In this document: piece after piece, positions 44,067-56,994 of the stretch | Position numbering within the stretch: position 1 is the stretch's first letter | How the letters are laid out: each line of letters opens with the position of its first letter | From: Dicaeum eximium | Taxonomy: Eukaryota; Chordata; Aves; Passeriformes; Dicaeidae | Assembly: GCA_013396995.1 (NCBI GenBank) | Contig: VWZP01005261.1 | Coordinates: 278,199 to 342,198 of the forward strand | Length of the DNA: 64,000 nucleotides | Direction: 5' to 3' | The notes under the pieces: generated by a model | Databases searched by the model: none | What the model was told of the DNA's origin: nothing | What the model saw: only the letters and a program-made list of their open reading frames with translations | Translations under genes and position numbers: made by a program

Positions 44067-47000
44067 CCAAAATCCTTTTTCAATTTCCAGTCATCCACAG
44101 AGCAGCCAAGATACACAGATAGTGAGTCTCTGCTGTGTCTTAACAGTGATGAGGACAGGAACAAGGCAATGCTGAAGTAGCAAAGATTCATTAGGAACAG
44201 GACAGCCTCAATTGTCCCAAAACTGAAGTCCCTACCGCAGGGTACAGTTTCTCATAGCATTAAACTGAACATGGCTGTTGCTGCTGAAAAAAAGATCCCA
44301 CCCTCCTTCCTCCAAACTGCCTGACCATGGGCTTCCATTGTTTCTCTCACCAGATCTAAACCATCAGGCAGCCACATGACAAGTCAGCTCAATAAGCTGA
44401 TCCTAAAGAAAAAAACTGCCACTAAACTCACTTTTTCAGATAGGTTTTAGAAACCTTAACAGTAAGATTCCACATATAAAAAATGAAATTATGCATGTTA
44501 CACTTATATGCAGTTACTTAATAAATATATAACAACATTATTTTCAAGAAGAAAGATGCAAGAAAATATTCTGCTACTTCATTTCTACTTTGTCTTTCTA
44601 AAAATGATTGTTAAACAATAAGGAGATGACCATTTAGCAATCTTATGCTGATAATATACCTTTTACTATCAAGCCTTAATATTGAATTTCAAATCACCAA
44701 GGATGAGAGCTATTTCTACTAATATACTGAGCAAATAACTCTAAGCAATAGGGAAGCATTATAGCAAACTTTTTATTTCACCTGTAACAAGGTCTGCAGT
44801 TGCTATTTTCAGTCCTAATCTGTTTAAGCATAACAAACCCAAAAAACTATTCTAATTATTGCCAAAATTAGTTAGTGAGCTTGCAAGTTATGCAAATAAT
44901 AGCTTCTCCTACTCCATTCCAAGAATGCAAATAAAAGTATAGGGTAGGAAGTCTGTCTGGCAGATTTTAAGGAATTCTGGTTAGTCATTTAATTTAAGCC
45001 TATGCTTTCCAAGTGGGAAAAGGATGCCAAGTAGGCAATATTTACAGGTTAAAACAATGGAAGTACTAAAGATGTCACTGCCACAACCAAACAGCCACAT
45101 CTGCCACTTGTTATGGGACAAAATTAAAATGCTTAATTAGGAATAGAAAGACAAAGTCAGTGTGGACAATACTATTGACAGACTCCATACCATCCCATAG
45201 CACAAGAACAGATGAAAAAATGAAGTTTATTTGAAGAAGAGTTTAAAACTTAAAATAAATATTGTAAGCTTTTAAAACCTGGACCTTAAGCTAGACAGAT
45301 TTCCCCTCCGGCCTCACTCTTCAAAATGCATGCAGTTACACCAAAGAAAACAAAACAGACCAAAAAAACCCAAAAAGCACCATGAGAAAGCTGGTGTTGC
45401 CTTCCACCATCTCTTCATCTTACCGTGATAAGCATGGTAACAGTTTTGGAATTACAATAAACTTACAAAGATTTACTTCAGAAATGAAATAGTTTTTGAA
45501 AAGTGACAAATTTCTATACAGTAGATACTGAATTACTGCCTTAAATTTTAAAAAAATAGCATAAAAATACTTGAGGTTTTGCTTTTGCCATATTCACTTT
45601 GCAGAACAAAACACCTTTTAAAAGGGAGCATCTGATATAAATACAACCAAAGAACATGCATAATTGCACTTTAAAATTATTTTTTAAATAGCAGTTATTC
45701 TGTTTTTCTATCTGTAGCAAACTTTCCCCTCTCTCACAGTTACCAATTTTCTCCAAGAAAAAAAAAAACTAAACCCCAAACAACCAAAAAACCCACAATA
45801 TTTTTAAGATATGTACAGAATACATGCATGTTGGCCCAACAGCTTACAGCTTGAATGTACACATTCACTCACACACATTCCACCAACTTCTTAAGGACAG
45901 AAAAATGACATGTAAGGCCAAATCTCAAAATACCTTAAAATATACTAACTTATTAAATATTCCCTCATCCTTCAACACAGATAAGAATCCCAAGAACACT
46001 AATGCTGCAGGCCATAATACACAAAAAACTCTGACCTTTGATTGCTCAGACACATCTGTTCTGATACTTCCAAAGTCCTAAGAGGCCTTGGTCTACTTAT
46101 GATTAACCATCAAATTGCACATTAAAAATGTTAATGTTCATTACATAGGTTTAGACTTCCCTAATGTAATTCAACCCTACTGCTTTTAAATTATGTAATA
46201 TTTCTCTGAAATGAGGTATTGCAGTAACACAAACATGCAGACATGTATATGATCTATTTTGAATTCCAAAGGACCTTTCAAAGGTTCAGACTTCCTGCAC
46301 CTTCTGAAATAAAATTTAAAGTTCGATAGTGGTGCTAGTGTTCTCCTTTCAGAAAACACTTTTAATGGCAATACTCTTGCACATTTTTCCATTAAGAAAG
46401 AAAATCAGTACACATAAATTCTTTCTCAAGTAACAGTGCTTTTCACTCCCCTAAAAGCACAGAGGTTAAAATAAATAAAATCAGTATATGATATCTTGTC
46501 AACAAAAGCTTAATTCTAAAGAATGGATTCTGAAACATAGAAACCTAGTAGGAAAATTCTGGTCAATGGAACAAAGGTATCAAGTTACATAATGAAATAG
46601 ATTCAGTTACAAATACAACAAACTTTCTACCTGCATTGAGAAAGTAGCCACATAGTCTACTTAACCATCATGTTACCTCAAATCTCAGGGGAAAAACAGT
46701 GATGTACATTATTTGTAAACTGACTCTTCCATTCCACAATTCCAGTCCAGTCTGAAAACAAGCTGGTATGATTTTGAAACTCAACATGTTTTTTTCCAAG
46801 ATCTGTTTTTAAGTACAGTAAGTTCAATTTATTGAAACTGCTAGAATGAAGGTAAGAGAGAGTCATTACTTTTAGAAAATACTTTGACAACTGAATATTT
46901 GGCATAATCAACATATTCTTATTTCTAATCACTGGTGAAAAGATTGTGTGGAAAGCTGATTTTCTACAGGAGCATTTCATGTAACTATTAGAAATTTATG

Positions 47001-48877
47001 CAAAATGAAATCAAATGACTGTTCAAAGTGAAGTCAAATAATTACATGCTCAGAAAATCCAAACAGCTTTATGTGCAAAAATATACGCTGAGGTCAAACA
47101 ACCTTTTCACTACAATGTACAACTTCTAGGAAGAGACACACAGTCCAGGTTAATCCACAATGGCACATGTATTATGTGCAGCAGCTTTATGAGAAGTTTT
47201 CCTAATGACAATTTTCTGATAGAGCCAAGTTAACATTACTGAAGTACTTTTGATGTACTCCCTCTGTTCAGTATCGTCTATTAAGCATATAGCAAATTCT
47301 TCATCTTTCCTATGCCAAATGAGATTTCTACTTATTCTTCCCAACCAGACTGATGGCATCAAGCTGCTTTAAAACAGTATTTACAATTAATTCTGTTCAG
47401 GTCCTTTTAAAAACACTGTTTTACAGAAATGAAGGTCTGAAGGAACCTGAATTCTAGTGTAGATTTTGGCAAAATAAGCTGCCTCAAGACGATCAAAGAA
47501 ATAACATTTAAGAAAACTACAGCAGACCTCGAAACTAAACAACCTGTCAGTGAGAGCAGAGAAAAAAAAAAAAACATGTTAAAAGCAGCTGTGATAGCTG
47601 AAGGCCTTATTTCAGTGTGAAACTATTGAGAGAAACAAAGAGGATACCAGCAAGTGAATCATAACACAAGATTCATAGGAAAGTAAGAAAAAATATACAT
47701 TGATCTGACATGAAGAAATTCTTTCTAGCACTTTAAAACCAGTAATCTGTGTAACCCTACACATATGAAGCAAAGCACACTGCTCAGGAATTCAGAAAGG
47801 TTCTCTACAGCAGTTCAGACTCCTCTTTCTCCATTCATTTTCCCAGCATGGCCAGACTGACACACCAAAGAGAAGAAGGAACAATAGTCCAATTTGACTT
47901 CAGGCACTGTGTCTTAGTGAAGTTTCTTGAAGCCTGTTGAAATAAATGAGAACTATCCTGTCCTTCCCACAACTGATGCAGGAAAAAGGATTAACACTGG
48001 ATTTCAATTTATTCTAGGAGCACTGGAGTCGCAATTTATCTGACCACAGCCAGCATCAATTTCAGTTCTGGTTATAATGCACAGTCTGTAACATCAGTAT
48101 TAGGTACTATGGGCCCTAAACACATAGAGGAAAATATATATTAGTTATTTGGTTTAGAGAGAAAGGGCATTGAAAGGCAGAAACACAAAAAAGAATAACT
48201 GCTTCTGTGTACACTAATGACAAAGGTCTTCTAGGTGATTAAGGAATTTCTTTAATTATGTATTTTTATGTCCTCCTCAAGACTCCAAGTCAACAGTTAA
48301 CCTCTTCCCCCCAAGACAAAACAGAATCTAGTAAACCACCCTAACACATAACTACATCTTATTTAGCTAGTTTGCCTTATTTCAATTCCTAGACAGGGTT
48401 ATTCTAATTGTGCTTATTTAAAAAAAAAAAAAATCCTTAACTTACAATAAGCGAAAATTAAGTACTTTAAAATAATACCTTCAAATCAGAGTTCAAAGGC
48501 AGAACTGACACTCTTGTCTCGATTCTATAAAACAAAAAACCAACTAACAACAACCAAAAAAAATCCCAACCACGCTACAAAATCTTCAACGATTTAAAGC
48601 AGCCTCCATATCCACCTTGAAACCAGACATCTTAACTGAGCACCTCTGTGTGGCTGTATTCTACTGACAAACAAACTACTATACCCAAAATTGCTACCAT
48701 TATTTCCCCAGTAGAAACAAGGAAGAAATATCCTAAACTCTACAGAGATAAATAAAGGGTGGAAAAGGGACATCAGTATACAAGTTAATGAAATGTTCAT
48801 TCTCTCATTCAGAAACGAAGCAACTACGGTAACTTTGACACAGCAAATTAAAGCTGCTTATTACATGTCCCTAATTT

Positions 48878-48878
<1 letters not shown>

Positions 48879-48917
<39 letters not shown>

Positions 48918-48968
48918 CATATGTGTGTGTGTATGTATATACATATATGTGTGTATATATATATATAA
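48879..48968. repeat. compound (TG)n(TA)n microsatellite
   Basis: About 90 bp of alternating pyrimidine-purine DNA: TG runs interrupted and followed by TA runs and ACATA motifs. It directly adjoins the CR1 fragment to its right. Length is likely polymorphic. Confidence 0.95.
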
Positions 48969-48971
48969 AAC

Positions 48972-49155
48972 AGGATCTCCATCTCTTAGTGCTCAAAAAA
49001 CATGTGGATGTGGCGCTTGGTGACACGGATTAGTGGTGAACATGACAGTGGTAGTTTAATGGTTAGACTCAAATGATCTTATGGGGTTTTTTCTGACCTT
49101 AACAATCAACAATTAACAATTGTTATGATATACAGTATCATAACAATTCTATGAT
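48972..49155 (+). mobile_element. CR1 LINE 3' fragment with rearranged tail
   Basis: Recognised by ggatgtggcgcttggtgaca, ttagtggtgaacatgacagt, gtttaatggttagactc, atgatcttatgggg and a ctgaccttaacaat stretch, then a terminal aattctatgatac tail. Between the last two lies an extra palindromic segment. Plus orientation, 5'-truncated, diverged. Confidence 0.85.
49118..49148. repeat. 13-bp perfect inverted repeat, 5-nt loop
   Basis: aattgttatgata (49118-49130) and its exact complement tatcataacaatt (49136-49148), separated by tacag, inside the CR1 tail. Could extrude a short cruciform or form an RNA hairpin. Confidence 0.9.
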
Positions 49156-50820
49156 ACACAGTCTACACTCATTTGCCTGCCTCAACTTTTAGATTCTTAG
49201 CTTTTTGTCCTAACCTTCCTCAGCTCCAAGCTGTGCACAGACGCCTGACAATTCTCAGTAGCCATCTCAATTAAATACTGCATATTATATGGTTTTAATA
49301 TCTATTTGCATCCCAACCAAGTCCTTTGACTTAATCAACAGGAATTTCAGTTCCATTTCCAGTGCAGTTTCCTATCAGGTAAAGCAAAGGCCTTTTATAC
49401 ACAGAACAGACATATTAGTTTCTTGATTCAAAGCGAGAGGGCATTGGAAGGGAAGGAAAAAAAGACAGAAATTACAGAATTATAGAAACACACCCTAAGA
49501 AGAGAAACTGAGGTTCAATCCAAAATGACAAACAAATCTTAGGGAGCAATTAGATGACAGCTGGCACTGATTCAATGGCTTGCAGCTGCTGGAAAAGGCA
49601 GGTTACCCATTCTCTTCCTAGCAAGCACTCCCACTCCCCTTCCCTGCAATGGCCCTGACACTTGCCTGCTTACAAGGCAACCCATTTTTATTCACTGATC
49701 TGACAGAAACTAACCTAGCCAGTCTTTTGCCTGTTGATCAAGTCATGGTTGGGCAACAGTTAGAGGCAATCCATGAGAGAGGGAAGAGGACTATGGAACC
49801 AGAAAGAGGGATATGGGGAATAGAACTGCTCCTCTCATCAATGGAAGTCACTAGGCCTGGCCAGGCCTACAGCTGGGACTTCATTATTCACTAAGACTCA
49901 GAATTACTGTGGCCCAAGAGATACATTGCCAATAGCTCACCAATTAGATTGCAGGGAACATCCCAGCCTACACCTGAAAAGCCTCCTCAGCTTTAACCGT
50001 ACACCCTGCACAACATCAAGAGAGGCATTATCGAGTCCAAGAGACACATGCATTGGCACTAGATGTCACATGTGAACCAAGGTTTTCTCAGCACAGCATT
50101 AAGATGGTCTTAGTCTGGCTTCTCTTAGGCATTCCAGTCCTTCCCTGATAAGTGTCTAATCAGCTCCTTGAGACCAGTTATCTGTACTTCCAGCTACAGG
50201 AGTAGCTGAGGCAAGTACCCTGCAGGTGTATGACATTATGCCAATACCAATATTTTATTTGCCTACAAAACACTCTTTCCAGTAATGCAGTGAACTACAA
50301 CAGGAACTATAAAACAAGTAATCCAAACAGTTTGGAAGCTACATTTCTAAACCACACTAAACACGGTTTTCCATAAAGCAGGAAAGGATCAAAAGGACAA
50401 ATCTTCAGCTAAATTCCCACCTTCTAGTTTGAGAGACACATGAAGACCACTCTGAAGTGGGAAGATACCTGTGTTTTTTAGAGACTGATCAGAACAAAAT
50501 TTCACTAATGGTTCTTGCACACTCACTGACTTGCATACTCTCAGCAGTTTCCAAACTCCATAATTATCTACATCAAAGTCTTACAAAAAAACCCATTTAT
50601 GATATCATTTTTATGTAACAAATGTCTCTAATATTAGTTCAACCACCTCTTTTAGGCAACTTGCACTCTAAGCATTTTTTAATCCATTTGGGAATTTTTT
50701 GGTATGTCTTCAGCAGCTCCATCTCCTTCTCAAGAGCTGGAAGTGTTGAATGTTCCTCATTTACAAAGTGCAGGGACTGCAGACTCCTACAGAGAGAGTA
50801 CAAGCTGGTTATTCCGGTTG

Positions 50821-50892
50821 TCTAATAAAGATGAGTTGTTTAGAAAGATCATGTTGCCTAATAAAGATGAGCTGTTTAAAAAGATTGTGAAG
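50821..50892 (+). repeat. two 36-bp tandem units in a short open frame
   Basis: Units 50821-50856 and 50857-50892 each encode NKDELF(R/K)KI with flanking residues, within a 103-codon plus-strand frame (50704-51015). The following cctgacaag resembles the start of a third unit. No protein family was recognised, and the frame may be fortuitous. Confidence 0.6.
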
Positions 50893-53800
50893 CCTGACAA
50901 GAACTATCAGCACTGTTATTTTATGCAATACACAGTCTGCAAAGCTTACGACATCCTGAGTAACACTGTCAGTAAACACCACCAGATCTGTCTTGTTCTC
51001 AAGTATCTCAAGTGATAAAAAAAGATTTGGAGGTGAACAACAACAAACTCACAATGACTTCCTGGCCTGAGGGGATTCATTAGGACACTAATGATTGCTT
51101 TTAAACTTTGTCAATTCAATTGAAAAATTATGTCAGGAATGATTTCAAAATAGGACTTTGGAGATACATTTTTCTGTCTCCCACATTCTAGCACCAGGAA
51201 CCCAGGAACCACTATTAGCACAACCTTAAAACTCCATTGCTGCAAATTGCTTATTCTTGAGTTACCGTGTGTCTGTTTGCTTCTTTTACAGACTGCAGCA
51301 ACAGCAAACTTGGCTTCAGCCTGCTTTACACACCTTTAAATTGGCTCCTTACACCAAAAACACTTTGCCACCTAACTGGGTTTAAAAAATTCTTACCCAG
51401 ATTGGTTTTAAAGACCTCCTGGAGCCATCTAACTAAGTAACTTAACACTCACAGTAGCATTTAGAGACTCTACAGCTGTACCTGAAATAAAGCTTCTCTT
51501 GCCTTCAAAATTCAACTCGTTAAATAGTTCTCCTTTAAGAAAAATGAAAAATAAAAATCAAGGACATTTTTCAAATAAGCTTCTTCCCAACTCAGTAATT
51601 CTTCCTCCAGCCTGCAATATTTTTCAGACATTGCTAGGAATTTTTTAGCAAGCTTTTTATTCAACTGAATGATTTCTGCATCTTCTAATCAACACAAAAA
51701 ATTACACCATGGCTCCTACAGTTTTGAAATACCTTACTTGTATAAGGCAAATAGATTTGCAGTCAATAGCAAGTAGAGACAGATGCTTCATTTCTGAAGA
51801 AATCTGAGAGCAAACTGGCTCATCTCTAGCTCACCATGCTGGTTTCAAAAGCAGATGGAGTATCTGATTACATTAACTTCTATTTAAGCTATGATACAAG
51901 CAAACTGTTTCAGATACACAGATAATGAGTCTAAATATCAGATGTTACATTGGCTGGCTGGCAGAGCAGTAAGTAGAAAAAGCTCCTTCAATCAACTAGA
52001 TAATGCCTATAATTTAGAGATCTTTATTGGATTCTCAGCTGCTTACAGAGGTCCAGAGGGGCATGCTGGTCGAAACTGCAACCATGCAGTCCATAACATA
52101 TCAAGAAGTTACTTTTACATGTTATTCTAGCTACAGAAATCTAACTGTTCAATCCCCTTCAGATGGAATTAATGAAGCACAGTAATTTCCAGACCATGTG
52201 GAAACTTCAAATAGTGAAGAACAAAGCTAAAAAGAGTTTGGGGTTGAGTTTCATCAGCACTGAATTATATCTGCATCCATTATTTTTATTCTGGATATAA
52301 TTGGACATACTGATTTTAATCTAAAATTCTTACGAGTTCAGACCCAGGTTACCAAAACCATTTTTGCTCTATCACATGCTATTTAGAGTAATCTTAAGTA
52401 TTTGCAAAAGCACAAATCCACATGTTTTAGTTCAAATTTTACACAAACTTTCAGAGGTAACCTTGACTTCACAGTCTGTACTACTCAGCTCCAGTGCTTT
52501 TATATTGGAAAAAAAAATATTTTATCTATATATCAGCATATGTGTAGTGTGCATATATGTATCTCTTAAAATACCTTCCTCTTCATAGTGCACAAAATTC
52601 CCATGACTCCAACAAGAGTGTTCAAAGAAATGCACAGAAAAAATACGAAGCATGAAGCAGAGGGCCTATTGCAAAAGGTCTCCTGGAGATGAATACTGAT
52701 TTACTATTCCTGTAAAAATTACAGGAGACATTATGGTTCACATATTGTGAACAACACAAAATTAATTCTTGGGAGAAAATTTCCGACATTACCAATATGT
52801 GTAAATATCAATGTACGAAAATTGCCCTGATAGAAGGGGAAAGGTAACAGGACAAATGCCAATGGCCACAGACTAAAGCATATGAAATCCATCTAAACAG
52901 GAGGGAGGAAAAAAAAGAAATTGCAAGAACACAGAAGAAATTATTTATCTATATCTGGCTTTTAGGGCAATATCCAGTTAAAGATGCTGGTCCCTACAGC
53001 TACTTAAATTCAGAAGAAAGCTAACCTCAGAAGTACCTACACTCAGGTGCACCTCAGCACTTCACCCAAACATTCCAGGCACACCCCCTATGGTGCTCAC
53101 CCTGTGCTCCCACCCAGCTCCCTGGTGTCCAAGCCATACTGTCAAAGAGCAGGGCTAACTAATAAAAAGTTGTTATGAAGGGAGAAGTCATTTTGTTTTT
53201 CCAACAATAAGCACAGACGTGCTTATTCAGGTTATTAGAGTTCAAGCCCACATATCTCAGGGGAATGTTCACCTCCAGCTCACTCTTTATGTAAAGATAC
53301 CCTTTATTTCTTCCACTTAGGACCTCTTACTCTACAGAAAAGTATCCAAGAATTGTGGGCCTTGAACAGAACGTAACATGACCCGAGCACAAGGGTCTGC
53401 TTAAAACCTTTAGACACTGACAAGATTATCTTAAGTTCTGGTCCCTGCTCCTGACATCAGTGAATAAATAGATAAAGTGAGCATGAATTACATCAACCTT
53501 TTCCAAGTCCTAAGATATACTAATACTTCTTTTTAAGTCTTCAGATTTAATAGCACTTACTACAGAAACACAGTAGTCTATCCCTCTACAAATGCACCTG
53601 TTTTCCTTTCAAAAAAGGCAGAACTGTCCAATTCTCTAAATATTTCAGGAACTGGCAAAGACTTGAAATTTGCCTGAGATGCCTGATACCTGCCAGGCTT
53701 TTTGGAGTATAAGTAACACTTAACAGGTGTTGCTTTTCTGCTTCAAAGTGATAATGATGTTTTGCTTTTCTTTACAACCTTCACTAACATTATGTGAAAA

Positions 53801-56800
53801 TGCCAAAGAGGTTCTTCTTTGATAATTAGCAAAAAGTAGTAAATACTTGACAGAAGAATCATCTTTTACCAGAAGTGTTTCCTAGATAAAGATTTAGAGC
53901 TCAATGATCTCTAAAGAGCTTTAATGAGTTTGACATATCGCTAAATGTGAACTATTAAGCTCTTTTCTTACAATTCAATTACAGAAGAAAAGTTTATTTA
54001 TCAGTTTGTTTATATTACATAGCACTGGCTATGAAACGAACTGAAACGAAAACACTACCAAAAAAAAAAATCAAGCTGTTTGAAGAGTGAAAATTCCCCA
54101 ACCTTACAATGTAATTTGTAGTACATCAATTTAAATACACCCAGCGTCAGCTTCCTTTAAAAAGACATCTTTTCTCCTTTAGCAATTGAAGACACAGACC
54201 AAGACAACCTCAAACTGTGTATTTATCTTCAGAAAATGAAGTCATTAAAATTGGACTTGGTGCAGCTGATTCAGGTTAGATTCCATTCAGAGAAAGATAC
54301 TGAAAGTTACATTTTAATTTGACTTAATGTTGATCATCACTCCTTACGTATTGCACACCATAAAGTAGTTCCCATCCAATCAAAAACTCAACCATGCATT
54401 TGTATCAGCAAGTTTCACCAAGCCCACTGGCTTCTTTAGAACTTGGGTCTTCCTCATCACTTCAGAGTGGCTGGTCACTGCAGCAGACATTTTAGCACAG
54501 AGGCTTTTTTCAGCCACAAATTAATGTTCAATGTAAAACTTCACACCCCTGCAGTACAAGTCAATATTCTCCATCTAGTATTTGGTTTGGTAAGTTTTCT
54601 TCTGCATTGTCTTTATTTTCCTGATCTCTCTCCATCCAGCTTTTCACCTACAAGACTCTTCTATAAAAGGCTGCTTACCCCTTTGTAGATACCCCACGTG
54701 AACAGAAAAATCCTCTGATCTCAGTTCCAATTTTTCAGACACCTGAAAACCCTAAGTTCCATTCAAATATTTTGTGTCTGGTACAGTTTTGAAAAGGAAG
54801 TATCTACTTTACTCCCATCCTCTTGGCATAGAGTCAGTATGTTTCCAACAATGGTAATTCAGAGATTTACAGTTTTTCTTCTAAACACATGGCAAGCATA
54901 TTAAGGGATAGAGAACATTTCCCAACAAAAAACTTGTTCCAAAGTATCATGGTGCAGAAGCTTCATAGAAAGCTGATGGATTTCTCAGGGGCTCAGAGCA
55001 ATGTATATATTCACTCTAGAAAGATGCTTGTCCAGCTTCCTCAGGTTGCATAAGAAACAGAATTTTATCTTACTAGATCAACCAACACATTTATATAAAA
55101 CATTTATCTGCTACTTCTATCTTCAAATTCCCTATTAGTGGTACAAAAAAAGAAAAACTGAAAAAAAAAACCACCCCACAAAAAATAGACTATTCAAAGC
55201 ATTTAATAATGTGTCATGAAAATCATGTTAGAGTTTACTATTGTTGCCCTGGAATGGAGTGGAAAACTGCAAATAGAAGCTTTACTGCTTCAAGTTGCTC
55301 TATGGTCCACTAGCAACTCCCTGGGAATTTTCCAGGTAGCTGCATTGAGAACTGCCATCACAGACTGCAGGGATGCATTCACTTCCCTTCTCGGCACACG
55401 TATCAAAAGCAGTAAGGAATGCACTGCAGTTCACTCTTAATCACACCATGCAGATACACCCATGCCTGTTTCATCTAAGTTTAGTCCAGACAAACAAGAT
55501 GTCTGCTCAAAATCCTTTCACTGATCATAATGAAAGGCTAAAGCTTTATTTTCCCATGTTTTACCACTCATTCATGATATTGCTTATTTCCTTGTCCCAG
55601 TCCCCACACAGCATCACTGTTTCAGACACCAAAGAAGAAAAGAGAATTAGACACCATGCAACCCTATGAAAATCAAAGATCCAGCCAACTAGACACAAGC
55701 ACTGATGTTCATGTGCTGGGGGGACGAAAAAAGGCACAAGAGCAGCAGCGTGCAATAAGCAAACAGGGTTGTAGAGAAATGTCAGATCTCCTCCTTAATA
55801 GAAGGAACTACGTTCAAGAAAAGACCACTTGTATGCAAGGCATCTTCACAGGAAGCAAGTAACAGCACCTAACATTGAGAGGCTGAACACAGGTACCAGT
55901 GATATTTTCCTTTCACTAATACACAAGATTTTGTTCCCTCTTACAGTGATAGATCTATTCAGTATCAGAACCAACCAGGAGTAAAAAGGTTTATTCTTCT
56001 CCAAATTGAGGCTTTGTGTTCTTTTTCATTAGACAATAACTTTATTTCCACAGTCAAATAAGGACCAGGAAATAGAATGCACAGTATATTCTCACTGGTG
56101 ATGCTAGTTGAGCCATCAATTCCAAAAACCGAAGGGAAATTGGAATCTGCCCTTACTGGTAAAATATAAAAGTCAGAAGGTTACATTTCCAGAATGTCTT
56201 AAGAGCTGCACCTTTGTTTCTGCAATTTCTGATCTACTCAAATGACACTCTAACCCTAGTTTATCCCTAAATCCTTCTGTTGCAAGATGCTTCAAGCACA
56301 AGCCAGCTGACCACTGGAAGTGTAAGGCACAGCCAAGGCATCTGCTTTCACTCAGTTCTGAAGTGCCAAATAAGCACTTCTCAGCAAGGACATCAGTGCA
56401 ATCACTCAATACTACAGCTGTCCCACTCGTTCTTAGCGAGAACGAGAACAGCATTCTGAACTGCTTCTGTGATACTCGTTCCAGCAGGGCAGCACATTTT
56501 ACTGCAGTGTTAGGAGATGCAAAGGGGTGCCCCGAGATGTCCCAGCTGTTCACAAAGGAGAGCACAGCATTGGAGACAGCAAGTTGCTGCTCTCCTTTGC
56601 CTCACATTGATGTGCCCTCTGAGCAGACAAATATTCTAGTCAGAACGTAGCTCGAGATTGAAGAAACTACATGTGCACTCCAGTTTTCTTGAGATGATTT
56701 TGGTCCCCGGTTACGTAAGCAATAGAAGCACAGAGAAATACCTAGGACAGAGCAGGCTTGAGGCTGTGGTATGGCAACACAGCACACTTTCATGAAGTAA

Positions 56801-56936
56801 GAGATAAGACTGGTAATATTTTCCCGAGGGCAGTGCCCCGATAGCACAGCTACCTCGCTTTTGGTACAGTTCCTAGACTGCTCTGTACAGCACTTTGCAC
56901 CTCAGAGATGTGCCCAGCAGTGCCCCAAAAGCCCTG

Positions 56937-56994
56937 TGTTGACTTGCAACACCTCATTTCTCTTGTTCGTAACACCAAGTTTTGCAAGTCAACA
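56937..56994. repeat. 13-bp inverted repeat, 32-nt spacer
   Basis: tgttgacttgcaa (56937-56949) and its perfect complement ttgcaagtcaaca (56982-56994). The left arm is itself partly palindromic (gtgttg/caacac). No transposase or target-site duplication was recognised. Confidence 0.85.

Noticed and set aside
49050..49090. tRNA-like wording (gtggtagtttaatggttag)
   Set aside because: It is part of a CR1 3' end; no anticodon arm or T-arm follows.
54032..54052. GAAACGAA repeats resembling an interferon-response element
   Set aside because: Spacing does not fit the GAAANNGAAA rule and intron context gives no support.
56173..56565. 130-codon minus-strand open frame in intron 1
   Set aside because: No family resemblance, codon use looks random, and an equally open plus-strand frame overlaps it (56363-56650).
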